Assembly (NCBI RefSeq): GCF_007655135.1
Contig: NC_045130.1
Coordinates: 14,198,001-14,262,000, forward strand
Reading direction: 5' to 3'
Length of the DNA stretch: 64,000 nucleotides
DNA from: Punica granatum
Lineage: Eukaryota > Streptophyta > Magnoliopsida > Myrtales > Lythraceae
Shown one piece after another: positions 53,200 to 64,000 of the stretch. The stretch's first letter is position 1; the number at the start of each line of letters is the position of its first letter. Below the pieces are notes generated by a model that did not search any database, had not been told where the DNA came from, and was given only the letters and a program-made list of their open reading frames with translations. The translations under genes were made by a program, and so were the position numbers.

Positions 53200-55595
53200 A
53201 TGGCGGCCTCCTTCGCGCTGCTGGTGGTATTGGTGGTTGCAGCCTTGACTGGTGAAGCGGCAGGGCAAGTGGTGAACATTACAATCGGGCCTTCTCTCGG
53301 CGGCGGAGGAGTCGCTGGGGCTCAGAGGAGCCGGAGGGAATTGGTTCCTGCCATGTTCGTGTTCGGGGACTCCCTCATCGACAACGGGAACAACAACGAC
53401 CTCCCTTCCCTTGCCAAGGCCAACTACTTCCCCTACGGCATCGACTTCAACGGCGGCCCCACCGGCCGCTTCTCCAATGGCTACACCATGGTTGATGAAA
53501 TAGGTACACGTACTTCAGCATAAATCCGCCTTCTTTATAATCGAAAAAAGAAAAGAGAAAACATTAAAGTTTTATGCATGCAACGCTTTCCTCTTTAGCC
53601 ACTCGACCGACTTGCTAGTATTTCGGGAAAAGAACATCTCTCTTTGTCAAGGAGTTTTATAATGTAGCTGTGTCGTGGTGGTCAGAATGCAAATATATAT
53701 TGACTGTCCATGATCAATCTGACGCCTGCAGCGGAGCTGCTTGGACTTCCCTTGATCCCGGCCTATTCGGAAGCTTCGAGGGAGCAAGTGCTTCATGGAG
53801 CGAACTACGCTTCCGCTGCTGCTGGAATCCTCGACATCACCGGCCGAAACTTCGTGAGACCTTTCCTAGTTTCATTTATATTTTGTTCCTTCCTTTTTAT
53901 TTATTTTTTTCAATCTTTTAAAACTATTAGCTGTCCATGTTAATTATGTTTCCCCCCTTTCCTGTTCTAGCAAAAAGGATATGGATGTCCTCATTGAAGA
54001 GAAAGTTGCTAATATTTGAGGGCCAAACAGGGTTATAATTGGTTCCTAAACAAGTTTTCCAAGATTTTTTTAGCTACAATTACTTCAATAATTTATGGTA
54101 CAATAAGAATGGAGAAAAATACACGTCCTCTTTCTTGTTTCTATATATATAAAGGTAGCGGTTCCTCATCTTTTAGTTAATAAATCCGAGATCAGACCTC
54201 ATTGTTACATAGGAAGGAAATTACACTTAATGTTACCTCCATTCATAGTGATTGTGGCACTAACTTATTGAGCAACCATCATGTGGTTTCTGATGCAATC
54301 ATAAATACCGAAGAGAAAGAGAGAAAAAAGGAAAGGGAGGGGGGGTGTGGGTGGGTGGGAGGGAATCACCTCCATTCTACTCTTATTGACAGAATTGAAT
54401 TCAACCCTCTTGCACTCCCAAGAAATAGCAAAGAGGCATTCAATGGCTTATGGACAAAAATCTAGGAATATAGGATGTGGTGCGCATTGCAGTCCCAACA
54501 AGATTGTCTTCTTTTTTTCTTTTTTTTTTCTCCTGGGTTTCAAAGGAGTCCATGGGCTTAGACGATTGACTGCGTTTGCTTGATATTTGCTAAGGAAATT
54601 AATATTACTGACCTTTGGTCCTTCAACTGCCTGGTGATCGTCAGGTGGGACGCATTCCGTTCAATGAGCAGATAAGGAACTTCCAGAACACGTTGGATCA
54701 AATCACCGGTAATCTCAGGGCAGACGACATGGCCAATTCAATTGCGAGGTGCATATTCTTCGTGGGAATGGGGAGCAATGACTACCTGAATAACTACCTC
54801 ATGCCTAACTACAATACCCGGAATCAGTACAATGGCCAGCAGTTTGCCGACCTCTTAGTGCAGCAGTACACACGACAGCTCACTGTAAGATTGATCATCA
54901 CCGTCCAATGAGTACCGCCGAGCTGGAGTTCCGAATATGGGCTAGCCACATATTACATATAGCTTCGCTGGGTTTGACACCAACTAACTGTCTCGTATGT
55001 CAATAATGCAGACTTTGTACAACCTCGGGGCGAGGAAGTTCGTGCTCGCAGGAATAGGGCTGATGGGCTGCATTCCTAGCATCTTGGCGCAGAGCACCAA
55101 TGGCCGGTGCTCGGACGAAGTGAACCGGCTTGTCCAGCCCTTTAACGCTAATGTTAAGATGATGATGAGCAACCTGAACACCAATCTTCCTGGTGCTCGA
55201 ATCATATACATAGACATTGCCCATATGTTTGAGGATCTTCTCGTGAATGCCAGATCTTATGGTACGTACATAACATGCTTAACGCGTGTTACAAAGACAA
55301 GCCTTGACAACAACTTCCATATTTTCCTTTTTATTTATCTTCGCCAAGTGATCTGCCGTTGAGATTAAATGCAGGATTCAGTGTGGCGAATAGAGGTTGC
55401 TGTGGCATTGGGAGGAACAGAGGGCAGATCACTTGCCTGCCATTCCAAACACCATGCCCGAACAGGGATCAGTACGTGTTCTGGGATGCATTCCACCCGA
55501 CTGAAGCCGTGAACATTCTTATGGGGAGGAAGGCTTTCAATGGAGATACCAGCGTTGTTTATCCCATGAACATCGAACAGCTCGCCAATCTCTAA
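53200..55595 (+). CDS. GDSL esterase/lipase (plus strand)
   Basis: SGNH/GDSL-family serine hydrolase, probably secreted and acting on lipid or other acyl esters in the cell wall or apoplast; the natural substrate cannot be inferred. Five exons join in frame: 53200-53503, 53732-53853, 54645-54884, 55012-55261 and 55375-55595, giving 378 aa. A hydrophobic N-terminus (about residues 4-20, then AAGQ) is a likely signal peptide. Block I is [14 protein letters not shown] (catalytic Ser), block [13 protein letters not shown], block [13 protein letters not shown] (oxyanion Gly and Asn), and the C-terminal catalytic Asp/His is in [10 protein letters not shown]. All catalytic residues are present and the length is normal. 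A linker of about 25 residues ([11 protein letters not shown]) precedes block I. Convergent with the related gene at 56098-57593. Confidence 0.95.
54335..54363 (+). promoter_or_regulatory. Potential G-quadruplex in GDSL intron 2
   Basis: Six G-runs of at least three with loops of one to three bases, on the sense strand inside the 791-bp intron 2 of the GDSL gene at 53200. It could influence splicing or transcription; no effect is shown. Confidence 0.5.
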
Positions 55596-56097
55596 GTCTT
55601 TGCATGCTACAATTACAATACTTTAGTGAATCTCTGATTGTCGGTGTCCCATTGTCGTGATTTCCATTAAAATCGGACTCTGTTTAACATATGAAGCTTC
55701 ATTTTGGTTAGTTTTGTTCTCATGATACTCGTCTGTCTCTTCCGGTTAGTTTTTGGCTGAATATATGTTTGTTGATCGGCTAACTGGACTGAATTAAAGA
55801 GTTCAAAACGACGAATTAAGCATTGTAAGAACGTGCATGAGTTGACTTGGGTATGAAGAAACAAACATCAGATTCTTCTTTTGGCTAGAGCAAACATCGG
55901 TTTTGAATAGAAAGATAGAAGAAGATATTAATTTCTTGAACCGTTATGTTACTTTATTCAGAACAAGCAAGTGGCAATTACTGTTTCACCGGTCTAGAGA
56001 AAGGGAAAAATCCGAAGGCAGGCCATCGAAGTTACAAGGAGCTGGAGCTGGGCAACCAAACGAATGAAACATTCGAATCAATCGAGCAAGCGCTACA

Positions 56098-57593
56098 TTA
56101 TAAGGAGGCCAGCTGTTGGATATTGATGGGATAAGTGTACGTTTTGGAACTGTAGGAAGTCTTCGCAAACATTATATTGGCTGCCTCGGTAGGATGAAAG
56201 GCATCCCAGAACAGGTACTTAGTGCGATCTTCGCAAGGCTGTTGAAGAGGAAGACAAGTTATCTGCCCGTTGTTCCTTCCCACTCCGCAGCATCCCTTGT
56301 CTATCACTTCAAACCCTGTATTTAGTCATATACGTAAATTTCGATGCAAGTAATGGCTAAATTTTTAAGTACACAGCAATGAGAAGGCAATATACCATAA
56401 GATGCTCCGTTCTGGTAGAGATCTTTGGAGCTTGTGTATGAGTCTAAATAGACAAACTTAGCTTCAGGCAGTATCCGACCTTTATTAAAAGAGCTAACCA
56501 ACTTCCTAAGCTCGGTATTGAAGAGGACAACTGCATCGTTTATCTTTTCATTGCACCGGCTACTGTTGCCGTTGTACCGTGCAAGCTGATAAGGTATGCA
56601 TCCGATAGGGCCGACTGCTGAAACAATCACCTTTCGTGCACCGTAGTTGTACATTTGCTGCATATATAACGAGGTCAAATTAGGATCATTTTGTAAGATG
56701 ATGACTAGTATATAGAGAGTAAAAAGAACAGCAGATCTACAGTGAGCTGGCGTGTGTAATCCTTCAGGAGGGCAGCAGCGTAAGCTTTGGCCGTGAAATC
56801 CGAGCTTGTGGTGTAGAAGTTAGGCATGAAGTAGTTGTTGAGATAGTCGTTGCTTCCCAGTCCAGCGTAGAATATGCACCTGCTCAAGTAGCTGTGTAGT
56901 GTTGCATTGTCTCCTCGAAAGTACCTCCTCATTTGAAGCACCACATCCCCGAAGTTTTCCACCTGCTGGTTCATCGATGTGTGGCCTCCCTGCATTTCAG
57001 ATGAGATTGCACAACACGGCTAGTATGATCAGAATGACTGATTCATAAGACCGCAGTTTAACATATTCATAACTCGACTTGTCCTGTGTAGGTTCTGGAA
57101 CTATGTGGCGGATACACAGATAAGCTCAGATGGGAGGGCAAAGTACCAGATTGTTTCCAGTTTCGTCTCGGATCCCAGAAGCTCCCGATGCGAAATTGAC
57201 CCCCCGCAATAATGCTGAACCCCTCGTTCTTGCATAGGGTGGGATATAATTCGGAAAGCCCAGAAGTTGAGCTGCAAAACAGGTTTAGTCAATAAACGCG
57301 CATTTTGCAATTATAGACTGATAGATTATGAGTTTTAATATTTTACCAAGAGCATCGACGTAGGTCCGACCATTGGTGAACCGGCCGGTTGCTCCCAATG
57401 GGAAGTCGATCCCATAAGGCCTGTAGTTCGCCCGGGCGAGAGTCAGCATCCTATTGTTGTTCCCGTTGTCCACCAAGGAATCCCCGAATATGAAGAAACA
57501 AGGAACCTGAGGCTGCTGCGGCTGCGAGCAACCTCTAGCAGTGAAGCACAGCAGCAGCTGCAGCAGGACAGACAACCGGAAAACAACCGCCAT
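56098..57593 (-). CDS. GDSL esterase/lipase (minus strand)
   Basis: Second SGNH/GDSL hydrolase. Exons on the minus strand are 57593-57347, 57271-57147, 56989-56741, 56657-56396 and 56315-56098, giving 366 aa. The signal peptide is a hydrophobic stretch at about residues 4-20. Block I is FIFGDSLVDNGNNN (Ser), block II GVNFASGASGI, block [13 protein letters not shown], and the Asp/His block is [10 protein letters not shown]. The start at 57593 is preferred over an in-frame ATG at 57668, because a TATA box (57682-57689) places transcription start only about 30 bases downstream of it and the chosen start leads straight into the signal peptide. Intron positions and phases equal those of the gene at 53200, so the pair arose by inverted duplication. 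The 3' ends are about 500 bp apart. Confidence 0.95.
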
Positions 57594-57681
57594 TTCGTCT
57601 CCTGATTGAACTGCTTGTGCTTGCCCTTCTTTATGTATTCCTGGCCTATTTATTGTTGTACCCGGCAACCAAATGCTCAGC

Positions 57682-57689
57682 TATTTATA
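57682..57689 (-). promoter_or_regulatory. TATA box of minus-strand GDSL gene
   Basis: TATAAATA on the minus strand within CTATAAATAG, 89 bases upstream of the chosen ATG. Confidence 0.7.
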
Positions 57690-58525
57690 GTGTACTCGGG
57701 ATGTATAGGCAATAAATGCAGCCTCAAAGAAGAGGCATCCATCATCTCTTATCATCAGATGATTGTGAGAGTGAGATGAGTGGAAGAACCAATAGTTGCC
57801 CCTTTTGCAGTTGGGGATCATGTGGTTTGCATGGTACAGAAAGTGGCGGTGATGAGACAAACTTCTTGTGATTCTCTGGGCAAATTCAATTTGAAGGTTT
57901 TGATCCCTTCCATTTGCTCCTCTGCTGGAAAGAGTGTGCAGAAGCCATAGAAGACAAGACCGGTAAATCCCCATTGTCTGTTATGGCATTGAATGGCAAA
58001 ACAGACAATTCACACTAGTGTGGAGGAGTGACAGAGCATGTTCTTGAAAACATGTCCCAGACAAAAGTGAATCTTGTTAGTAAATTTGATGCTGAATTAG
58101 CGGATGGAACCAAGAAATCTAAGCCAACCAATGCTGATAAAAATCTCCCATAAGATGCAATTATTGGTCCGGTTTCTTGAATCAGGATTGGAGTCTGAAG
58201 ACGCCCTGTGACAGTGAAGTCCAGTCATGGCAAGGCAAAAGACAAAGAGGGTCTTCGTTCGGGCACTCTCATGGGCGCCTTCCAAGAATTGGACTATCCA
58301 CAGAAACGAAAAGAAACAGACGGAGTTCATGGCGTTCTTGAGCTGAAAAGAGCTACAGAGCGAGCATGAGATGAGATGGGAGCTGCTCAGAATCACAACC
58401 TCGGACATCCCTTCTCTCTCTACCCTTCATATCTTCCATGCCCATCTCGTCCTCAGAGGTTTTCCTTCCAATATTCTCTCTCTGCAGTGTTCCAGGATTG
58501 AGTTGGGTCAATACCCATTACTGAG
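57690..58525. promoter_or_regulatory. Divergent intergenic region between GDSL and LysM genes
   Basis: About 840 bases separate the GDSL TATA box (-) from the LysM-gene ATG (+), so both promoters must lie here. Open frames on the minus strand (57974-57681, 58408-58097) have no domain. A CT-rich segment (about 58410-58500) precedes the LysM gene and probably forms its 5' UTR. Confidence 0.45.
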
Positions 58526-60523
58526 ATGGGTCTGATTCTTCGTTTTCCCTTTGCCAGGTTCTCTCTGAAGTCTCTGTTCAGGAACCAGAGATCCGTCAAG
58601 AAGCAGATAAGAAATCTTGCTGGGGTATGTTTTTACAAAGCGCGGGTCTTTCTATTTGCGTTTCAGCATCAGTTGCTCGTGAATGACCGAATGGGGTGTC
58701 GATTCTGTTGTGGCGTTTCTTAAGAATATCTCTTTCTCCTTCCTTTGATGATAGAGATGGAGTTTCCATGTGAAAGAAATGCTGAAGGCTGGAGAGTTGA
58801 GCAGAGATGCCCTAGTTCATGTGGTCAAAGAGTAAACTCTGCTCCTATCAATGGCTTGTTTTCATTGAAAGAAACGATTGATTGATATATGAATGTTCAT
58901 CGGTATGTTTGTACACGAAGCTTCTGAATGTTGTCGGTAGTTGAGCCAAATAAAGTATGCCTTGTTTTTTTTCTTGAAGATGTAGATAGAAATATCTGCA
59001 GAGTTAGTAATATCTGGCTTTAGTTTGGATTCCTTGATTATTTCAGAGGAGATCAATGTTTTTTTTATTTTCAAGGGTAATACCAACTAAGCTGTTACAT
59101 TCGTTTGGCAGGGGTGAAACATTATCTTCCATATCAAAGCAATATGGAGTACCTATCTATATGATAGCAACTATTAATAGAGATATAGTTGATCTCGATG
59201 TTGTTTATGAGGGACAGCACCTAAGAATTCCCGCTCACCATCGTTACACCCAGAAGGTCAGTAGTTACCAGGATGCAGTTTCTGTTGTTCCCTCAATCAG
59301 GAGAATAATCAGTGATTCTTCATTTTCCAGCACAATATTTATATGGGAAGCTCTTGTTTGTCCTTATGATTTGCTAGTCTTCTTTCTCCATCTTTCTATA
59401 TCAATAACCTGTAGGCAAAACCTGTTCAACTTTCACCTTTGCATATTGCTTATTTTATGGATTATTTTGGTCTCATCTCTGAATTCTGCCACTTTGAATA
59501 TGAAATGTCGTTGTTCAGTCAAAATGAATTTTTCCATTTGACGCTCAAAAACTGCATGCCTCATGGGAGAGAAAGAGGGAGAGAGAGAGAGAGAGCAGAA
59601 ATGTTGCTTGGCTCATGGTTTTTCATAATTGAATGATTGGTTTTGAATGTTCTTGATTTCCTCTGTCAAGCTAACATTGCTCTCTGCATATTGTCATCAT
59701 CCATTATTTGTACTACAACTTACTCCTGCGCTGATCCATGTCAGACAGAGAGAAGTAGTTTGCTCAACTTCACTCTCAATCCACAGCAAATACATAAGCG
59801 GGCAATGAATACCATAAATGGACTTTCATTGCAGCAGCAGAACTTCACCTTGCTGATCCCCCAAAAGTTACCACATGTAAGTTCAAGAAACACCACCCAA
59901 AAAAAATAAAAATTGTGTGAAGGAAAAAACCATTTCATTTGTGCAGTTATTTTTCTGTAGAGTAGCACCAAATTATTATTGTTTCGGGAGCTTTGCGATG
60001 CCAGTTTAGTGACCTATTCATGCTTATCATTTCATTTTATCAGGCTAAAGCCACTGGTTATTTTCTAGTTCTGGTCCCTCTTATAGCATTTTGCATCAGA
60101 TGCGTAATTGGCGTCTTTTGCACTAAAACCACTGGACCCTCCTTGAAAAATCACCATGATGCCCACGAACCAGAACAACACCATGATGGCCCTTCTAGGA
60201 GTATGAGATGGAAATCTGCACTTCTCGAACCTAAGGAACCTGATACTGTGGACATTGAGTCAGCAACAGACTTCAATGTAAGCCCTACCTATGCTTCTAC
60301 GGTTTGCTGTAGTGTATATATTTGCATGGAAAAGAGATGAAGTTGTCTGACTGGTCTTTCAAACATTTTCCTTCAGAACTCTGCAGAAGATAACCAGACC
60401 GAGGTTTCTTTTGAGGATATTTCTGGTGGGTACAGGAAACTTGAAATGGATTATCAGAAGTTCCTATCCGAATGTGGAATTACCGATTGCGGGTATTGGC
60501 GAGGAGGCTCACCACCTGAATGA
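58526..60523 (+). CDS. Single-LysM membrane protein
   Basis: Six exons join in frame: 58526-58624, 58755-58831, 59112-59256, 59745-59876, 60044-60277 and 60377-60523, giving 277 aa. The basic N-terminus (FRNQRSVKKQIRNLAG) could be an organelle signal or a cytosolic basic patch. One LysM domain (about residues 54-99) runs from VHVVKEGETLSSISKQYGV to YEGQHLRIP. LysM modules bind N-acetylglucosamine-containing glycans such as chitin or peptidoglycan. A hydrophobic segment at about 157-179 (GYFLVLVPLIAFCIRCVIGV) is the only membrane span, followed by a His-rich polar tail. There is no kinase domain, so it is not a CERK1/LYK receptor; function unknown. Exons 1 and 2 are less certain than exons 3-6; the split Glu codon across intron 2 is what links exon 2 to the LysM core. 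Confidence 0.85.
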
Positions 60524-61222
60524 ACAAAGCATTTGATGTTTCCATTTTTCCCTTTTTTCACTTACAGGGTGCTCTAGAGAATAGAACATTATACTTCTAG
60601 CAAGTTGTGTGATAGAGATGCTTTAGTTATTTCACGTCAATTGATATCTGTGACATTGTACATCAAAGCTGTGTAGAAAAACCTCAAATTTGTTTTTGTT
60701 TATAGTTTTGGTTGCACCCTGAATTTGTGGGAGTTTGCCTATCAGAGTAGTGAGATTGGACTCGACAAACTCGGTAAATATCCTCATCGGAACGATCATG
60801 GATATGCCACTTAATTGTCCTTGGTCTTTCTTTGAACTTGAAGCCAATTAGGCCTACTAAATCATCGCAAAATGATGATAAAAGCATAGGCGCTTTCAGA
60901 TAGTTAATGGATGCGACGTTAACACATTTTAGTCAGTTATTAGGATCTGTATTTGTTGTTTCAATTAGTTTTGAGGATCCTGAATTTCATCTGTCTCGAG
61001 ACAGTCGTTTCGGGTACTCCACTCAAGGATATGCTTCAGGAGCAGAAGGTCCAGAAAATCTCATCCTTTTCGATATCCAGCAGCAATGGCACCAAAAGAC
61101 ACACATTAAGATCAAAGTAAACTCAAAGTACTCAGATGAGGTATCTCAAAAACAAATTGATATGATTCTCATGAAAATGGAAAATTTAAACTACTTGATT
61201 TTCTGCCACATATGCTGAGAGT
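60524..61222. other. 3' flanks of two convergent genes
   Basis: Lies between the LysM gene stop (60523) and the stop of the minus-strand 137-aa gene (61223). Holds their 3' UTRs. An open frame 60907-61218 on the plus strand has no recognisable domain and is not called. Confidence 0.5.
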
Positions 61223-62683
61223 TCAACGCACACGACGGGCTTTCTCTTCCTGACCTAATCCAAGTGATTTCTGTGCATTGGCAATGCCTTCAGGATCTGT
61301 CAGCAAAGAAAGCAGATCAGTTTGTTAAGAGGTGCAAGGTTCTGTCGTTAAATACACACACGACAGCGATTTCCAAGGACAAAATGCCAGTAAGATTACC
61401 TTCCACACTAATAAGAAATTTCAGGAACAAATACTCACCGAAGAACTGTGTAAAGATGCGAGTGAAGAAGCTCAGGTTTCGCGACACGTTGTAGGCCATT
61501 GCAGGCGGGAGAGGTTTCACAATGGTGTCAATGCTAAATACCCGTTGAAGAAACTGCAGGTGCATTAAGCAAACGAGTAAATACATTGAAATAAATTAAA
61601 CCACAGCTTTTGCAGAAAAATTTCGATTGAAATCCCCTGCTTCAGCAGACATTTCCCCACTATTCCCGGGCCGATGTACAAGTGATACAAGTCAAATTAA
61701 ACAGCCTGAACAGCTGAGCAGCAGTATCAAGCAAGTTCTTTCGACAGCAAAGCGCTCAAAGTGGAACGACAATGCCCTGATCTGAAAGCCAAGGGATGCT
61801 CTCGATTATTAACAAGATCAATAAACCCGAGCAACTATTCCTACGACATTCCTAATAGTAAAAGTACTCTCTTAAGAGGTGGATAAATATTTTTTACATC
61901 AAAAAAATATACCTTCAACTCCGGAACCAGCAATAGAGAGTGCACCCGGCAAAATGTTACGAAAGTTAACCATTCTCAGATCAATAACAACCAGAGTAAT
62001 GCGGATCGATCAGAATACGAATCACAGCACCAATTCCTTTGTTCACTACATGTTTGCTTTCCCTAAAAAACTGTAGCTTTGGTGCATTACTTTCACTAGC
62101 TATGCATTCCAACTTATCGACAGAGTTAGGCAGGCCGACATTGTCAAACCAATATTCCATCGAACACATGGCAACAAACCACTGCATCACCCCAATTATG
62201 GAACAGTACTACTTCAACAGGCACCGCGAATGATACAGGACATGGAAGCGGTTCCAGAAATTAATGGAGCACCACATGAATTCCCTTCCAAGCCCCACCA
62301 CTCGATATCCTAACACCGGAAAAACCAGACAAAGGTGTGCATACACTTCGCTCAGCAGTTAATGATTAGACAAATGAGGAATTCGAGGTGAAGCACGAGT
62401 GTTAGCGAGAACGCTCGGAATTGGAGAATTGCGGGGAGAGTTGGAGAAGGTTACGAACCTTGTAGTTGCGCTGGAAGCTGTACCGGAGCTCAGGGTCGAG
62501 GGCGTACTCGTCTTCATCGTCGTCGGAGGAGGATTTATTGGTCTTCTTCCCAGGGACGTGCATAGTAGGGGTCTGACCCGGCTGGCTCGTCACCTTGAGC
62601 TTCGCGTCCCGGAATTTCTCCGACTGGTCATCTTCTCCCCGCCACGGCGCCGACGACAGTAGCTCCTTCTTCGGCTTCGTCAT
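61223..62683 (-). CDS. Small conserved plant protein of unknown function, 137 aa
   Basis: Three minus-strand exons join in frame: 62683-62459, 61553-61439 and 61296-61223, giving 137 aa. The protein starts MTKPKKELLSSAPWRGED, has a Ser/Asp/Glu-rich acidic stretch at about 51-60 (KSSSDDDEDE), then the strongly patterned core LDPELRYSFQRNYKFLQRVF and KPLPPAMAYNVSRNLSFFTR, and ends GQEEKARRVR. The wording is familiar to me as a conserved plant protein, but I cannot attach a function. There is no signal peptide or clear membrane span. The 5' intron is about 905 bases. The start is fixed by the first ATG, with Lys-rich sequence directly after it and CT-rich DNA upstream. Confidence 0.88.
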
Positions 62684-63720
62684 CCCTTGCCTGCTTCACT
62701 TGTTTCGCCGTCTTCTTCTTCTCTGATCCTTCGTTATCTATCTGATAGATAGACTATCGTCCGCGGGCGGCCATTTCCCTGCCTGTTTGGTTGCTAGGAT
62801 TTCCCTATTCCTTCGGCGAACGCGCGGGTGTTTGGACATGGGCTATTGGGCTTGGGCTTTCAGGATCGGCCCACTATCCTGATGCGAACTTTTCAAAGCG
62901 ATCCCACAATTTGTGGATATTTACAGTTAAACCCTTACTAGTTTAGCAAGGTTTCAAAGCCATCCCTTTTGATTTGACCGTGTTTTTGTGAATCGAATTC
63001 CTTGTTTAATGAATCGAGATTCGGAATCAAATTGAACCGTATGGTCTAACAAAAGTATGAAGATGTTCAGGTCCAGGGAGAAGAGTTCGAACGACGGTAT
63101 CTGGCTATGCATTGAAAACTTAGGTCGACCACGAACCCTTTGCTGGTCCGACCGTTCGATCCATGAACGTATCTAATAAAGACTTATTCAGTATTCGTTA
63201 TTTAAGACTCTCGGTTGCGTTAATGTGCCAATTAGTGGCTCAATCAAAGGCATGCTATCATTAGTTTGGTCTCAATCTCGTCCCACGATCACGGGATTGG
63301 AGACCTTTATTTGGACCTTGTCTTTTGGCCGGAGAATATTACCTCACTTTCCTTGTTTTTCTCCATGGAGTCAAAAAGTATGTCGAAGAAAAAAAAAACT
63401 TCCCCTTGCTAAAGGAAATAAAACTTTCTTACTAATTCATTTCCAAAAGAAAAAGGAAAAGAAATTGCCAAAAACCATTTTTGACATCAAGAATGATTTG
63501 AGATTCACGCATTCTTTTGCACGAGAAATTAGAAAAGATATGATATGAGATGGGGTAGTCCATCTCGATGCAGGAGGTTTACTTAGCCAACATTAAGATC
63601 CGAATAATTCATTCTATCATGTCTTGGTTACCCCGTGCCAAGAGATCACTTGTCTTTTATTGTCAACTATACCTAACAATTGCGTCTTGTAAAAAATATA
63701 ATATAAATTCACCAACAAAA
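62684..63720. other. Promoter flank and intergenic DNA
   Basis: The first 150 bases are CT/GC-rich and probably contain the promoter and 5' UTR of the minus-strand 137-aa gene. The rest has no supported gene; an open frame at 63225-63548 is Lys/Phe-rich without a domain. Confidence 0.45.
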
Positions 63721-63721
63721 G

Positions 63722-63840
63722 TATTGGTTGAGTGATACGCAGTTCACCCTCGTAAGGAGGAGAACACAAGTTCGAATCCCGGAAAGTGCACTTATTGGGA
63801 GGAAAAATAACCTTTAATGTTCGATCTCCCATCTGAGTTA
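63722..63840 (+). repeat. tRNA-derived SINE-like repeat (family 2)
   Basis: Best-preserved copy of the family seen at 41765 and 42160. A-box-like TTGGTTGAGTGA (63724-63735), B box AGTTCGAATCC (63769-63779) about 35 bases later, then AACCTTTAATGTTCGATCTC. The spacing and B box fit a tRNA-derived RNA polymerase III promoter. Confidence 0.65.
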
Positions 63841-64000
63841 GTCAGATCTTATTGGGTTTTGAATACCAGGGTACACACCGAAAAAAAAAATATAATACAA
63901 ATTCCAGCTGAAATGCCATTATTATTAAAAATAAAAAAGCGAAAGCTAAGAGGTCTAAAAGGGGGACGTCCTAGATGGAGCCGATTAGGTTCAAATGAAG

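Noticed and set aside
53670..53943. Alternative frames across GDSL exon 2
   Set aside because: Only the frame giving [12 protein letters not shown] continues the protein across the flanking splice sites.
57594..57668. Upstream in-frame ATG for the minus-strand GDSL gene
   Set aside because: It lies close to the TATA box, probably before or at the transcription start, and would bury the signal peptide behind about 25 polar residues.
59056..59111. ATG at 59056 as the start of the LysM protein
   Set aside because: The acceptor at 59110-59111 and the split Glu codon from the exon at 58755-58831 complete the LysM motif; the 59056 start would replace VHVVKE with unrelated residues.
62399..62662. 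87-aa plus-strand open frame
   Set aside because: Antisense to exon 1 of the 137-aa gene, whose exons join to a coherent protein.

Overview
This is plant nuclear DNA, almost certainly from a eudicot. It is AT-rich, genes are sparse and split by GT-AG introns, and five recognisable gene families have land-plant protein sequences and exon layouts. The spaces between genes are packed with (TA)n tracts, MITEs, tRNA-derived SINE remnants, LINE, Copia and TRIM fragments and a Helitron end. I cannot name the species from sequence alone.

The left half (about 321-29908) is one large tandem segmental duplication. Copy 1 (about 321-14190) and copy 2 (about 14934-29908) each carry one intact five-exon gene for a 370-residue 12-oxophytodienoate reductase of the cytosolic OPR1/2-like group (4373-7345 and 18491-21523, both +). 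A decayed OPR 3' end lies in the spacer between the copies (about 14194-14430), so the array once held at least three OPR units. The copies differ by several mobile-element insertions that can be dated relative to the duplication. The most interesting coding change is a Trp-to-Val replacement at residue 106 in copy 2, at the position equivalent to Trp116 of yeast OYE1.

The middle (29909-44200) has no gene I can support. It holds a tandem repeat array, a Helitron 3' end, a long-TIR element of about 1.8 kb with GC-rich cargo and a nested insertion, a palindromic MITE and SINE copies.

The right half is a gene island. It holds an AGL12/XAL1-type MADS-box gene (44423-47172, +, seven exons, 214 aa); two convergent GDSL esterase/lipase genes with identical intron positions and phases (53200-55595 + and 56098-57593 -; 378 and 366 aa); a single-LysM protein with one membrane segment (58526-60523, +, 277 aa); and a small conserved plant protein of unknown function (61223-62683, -, 137 aa). 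Between AGL12 and the GDSL pair, about 48.9-50.8 kb, nested MITEs and a 402-bp tandem duplication preserve a filled/empty insertion pair with a clean 9-bp target-site duplication.

The genes do not form a pathway. The OPRs reduce oxylipins or reactive enones, AGL12 is a transcription factor, and the GDSL proteins are probably secreted hydrolases. I found no operon, CRISPR array, complete RNA gene or evidence of a wholly new system. The notable material is the OPR array and the layered transposon history. All coordinates and splice sites were read by eye and checked only for reading-frame continuity.
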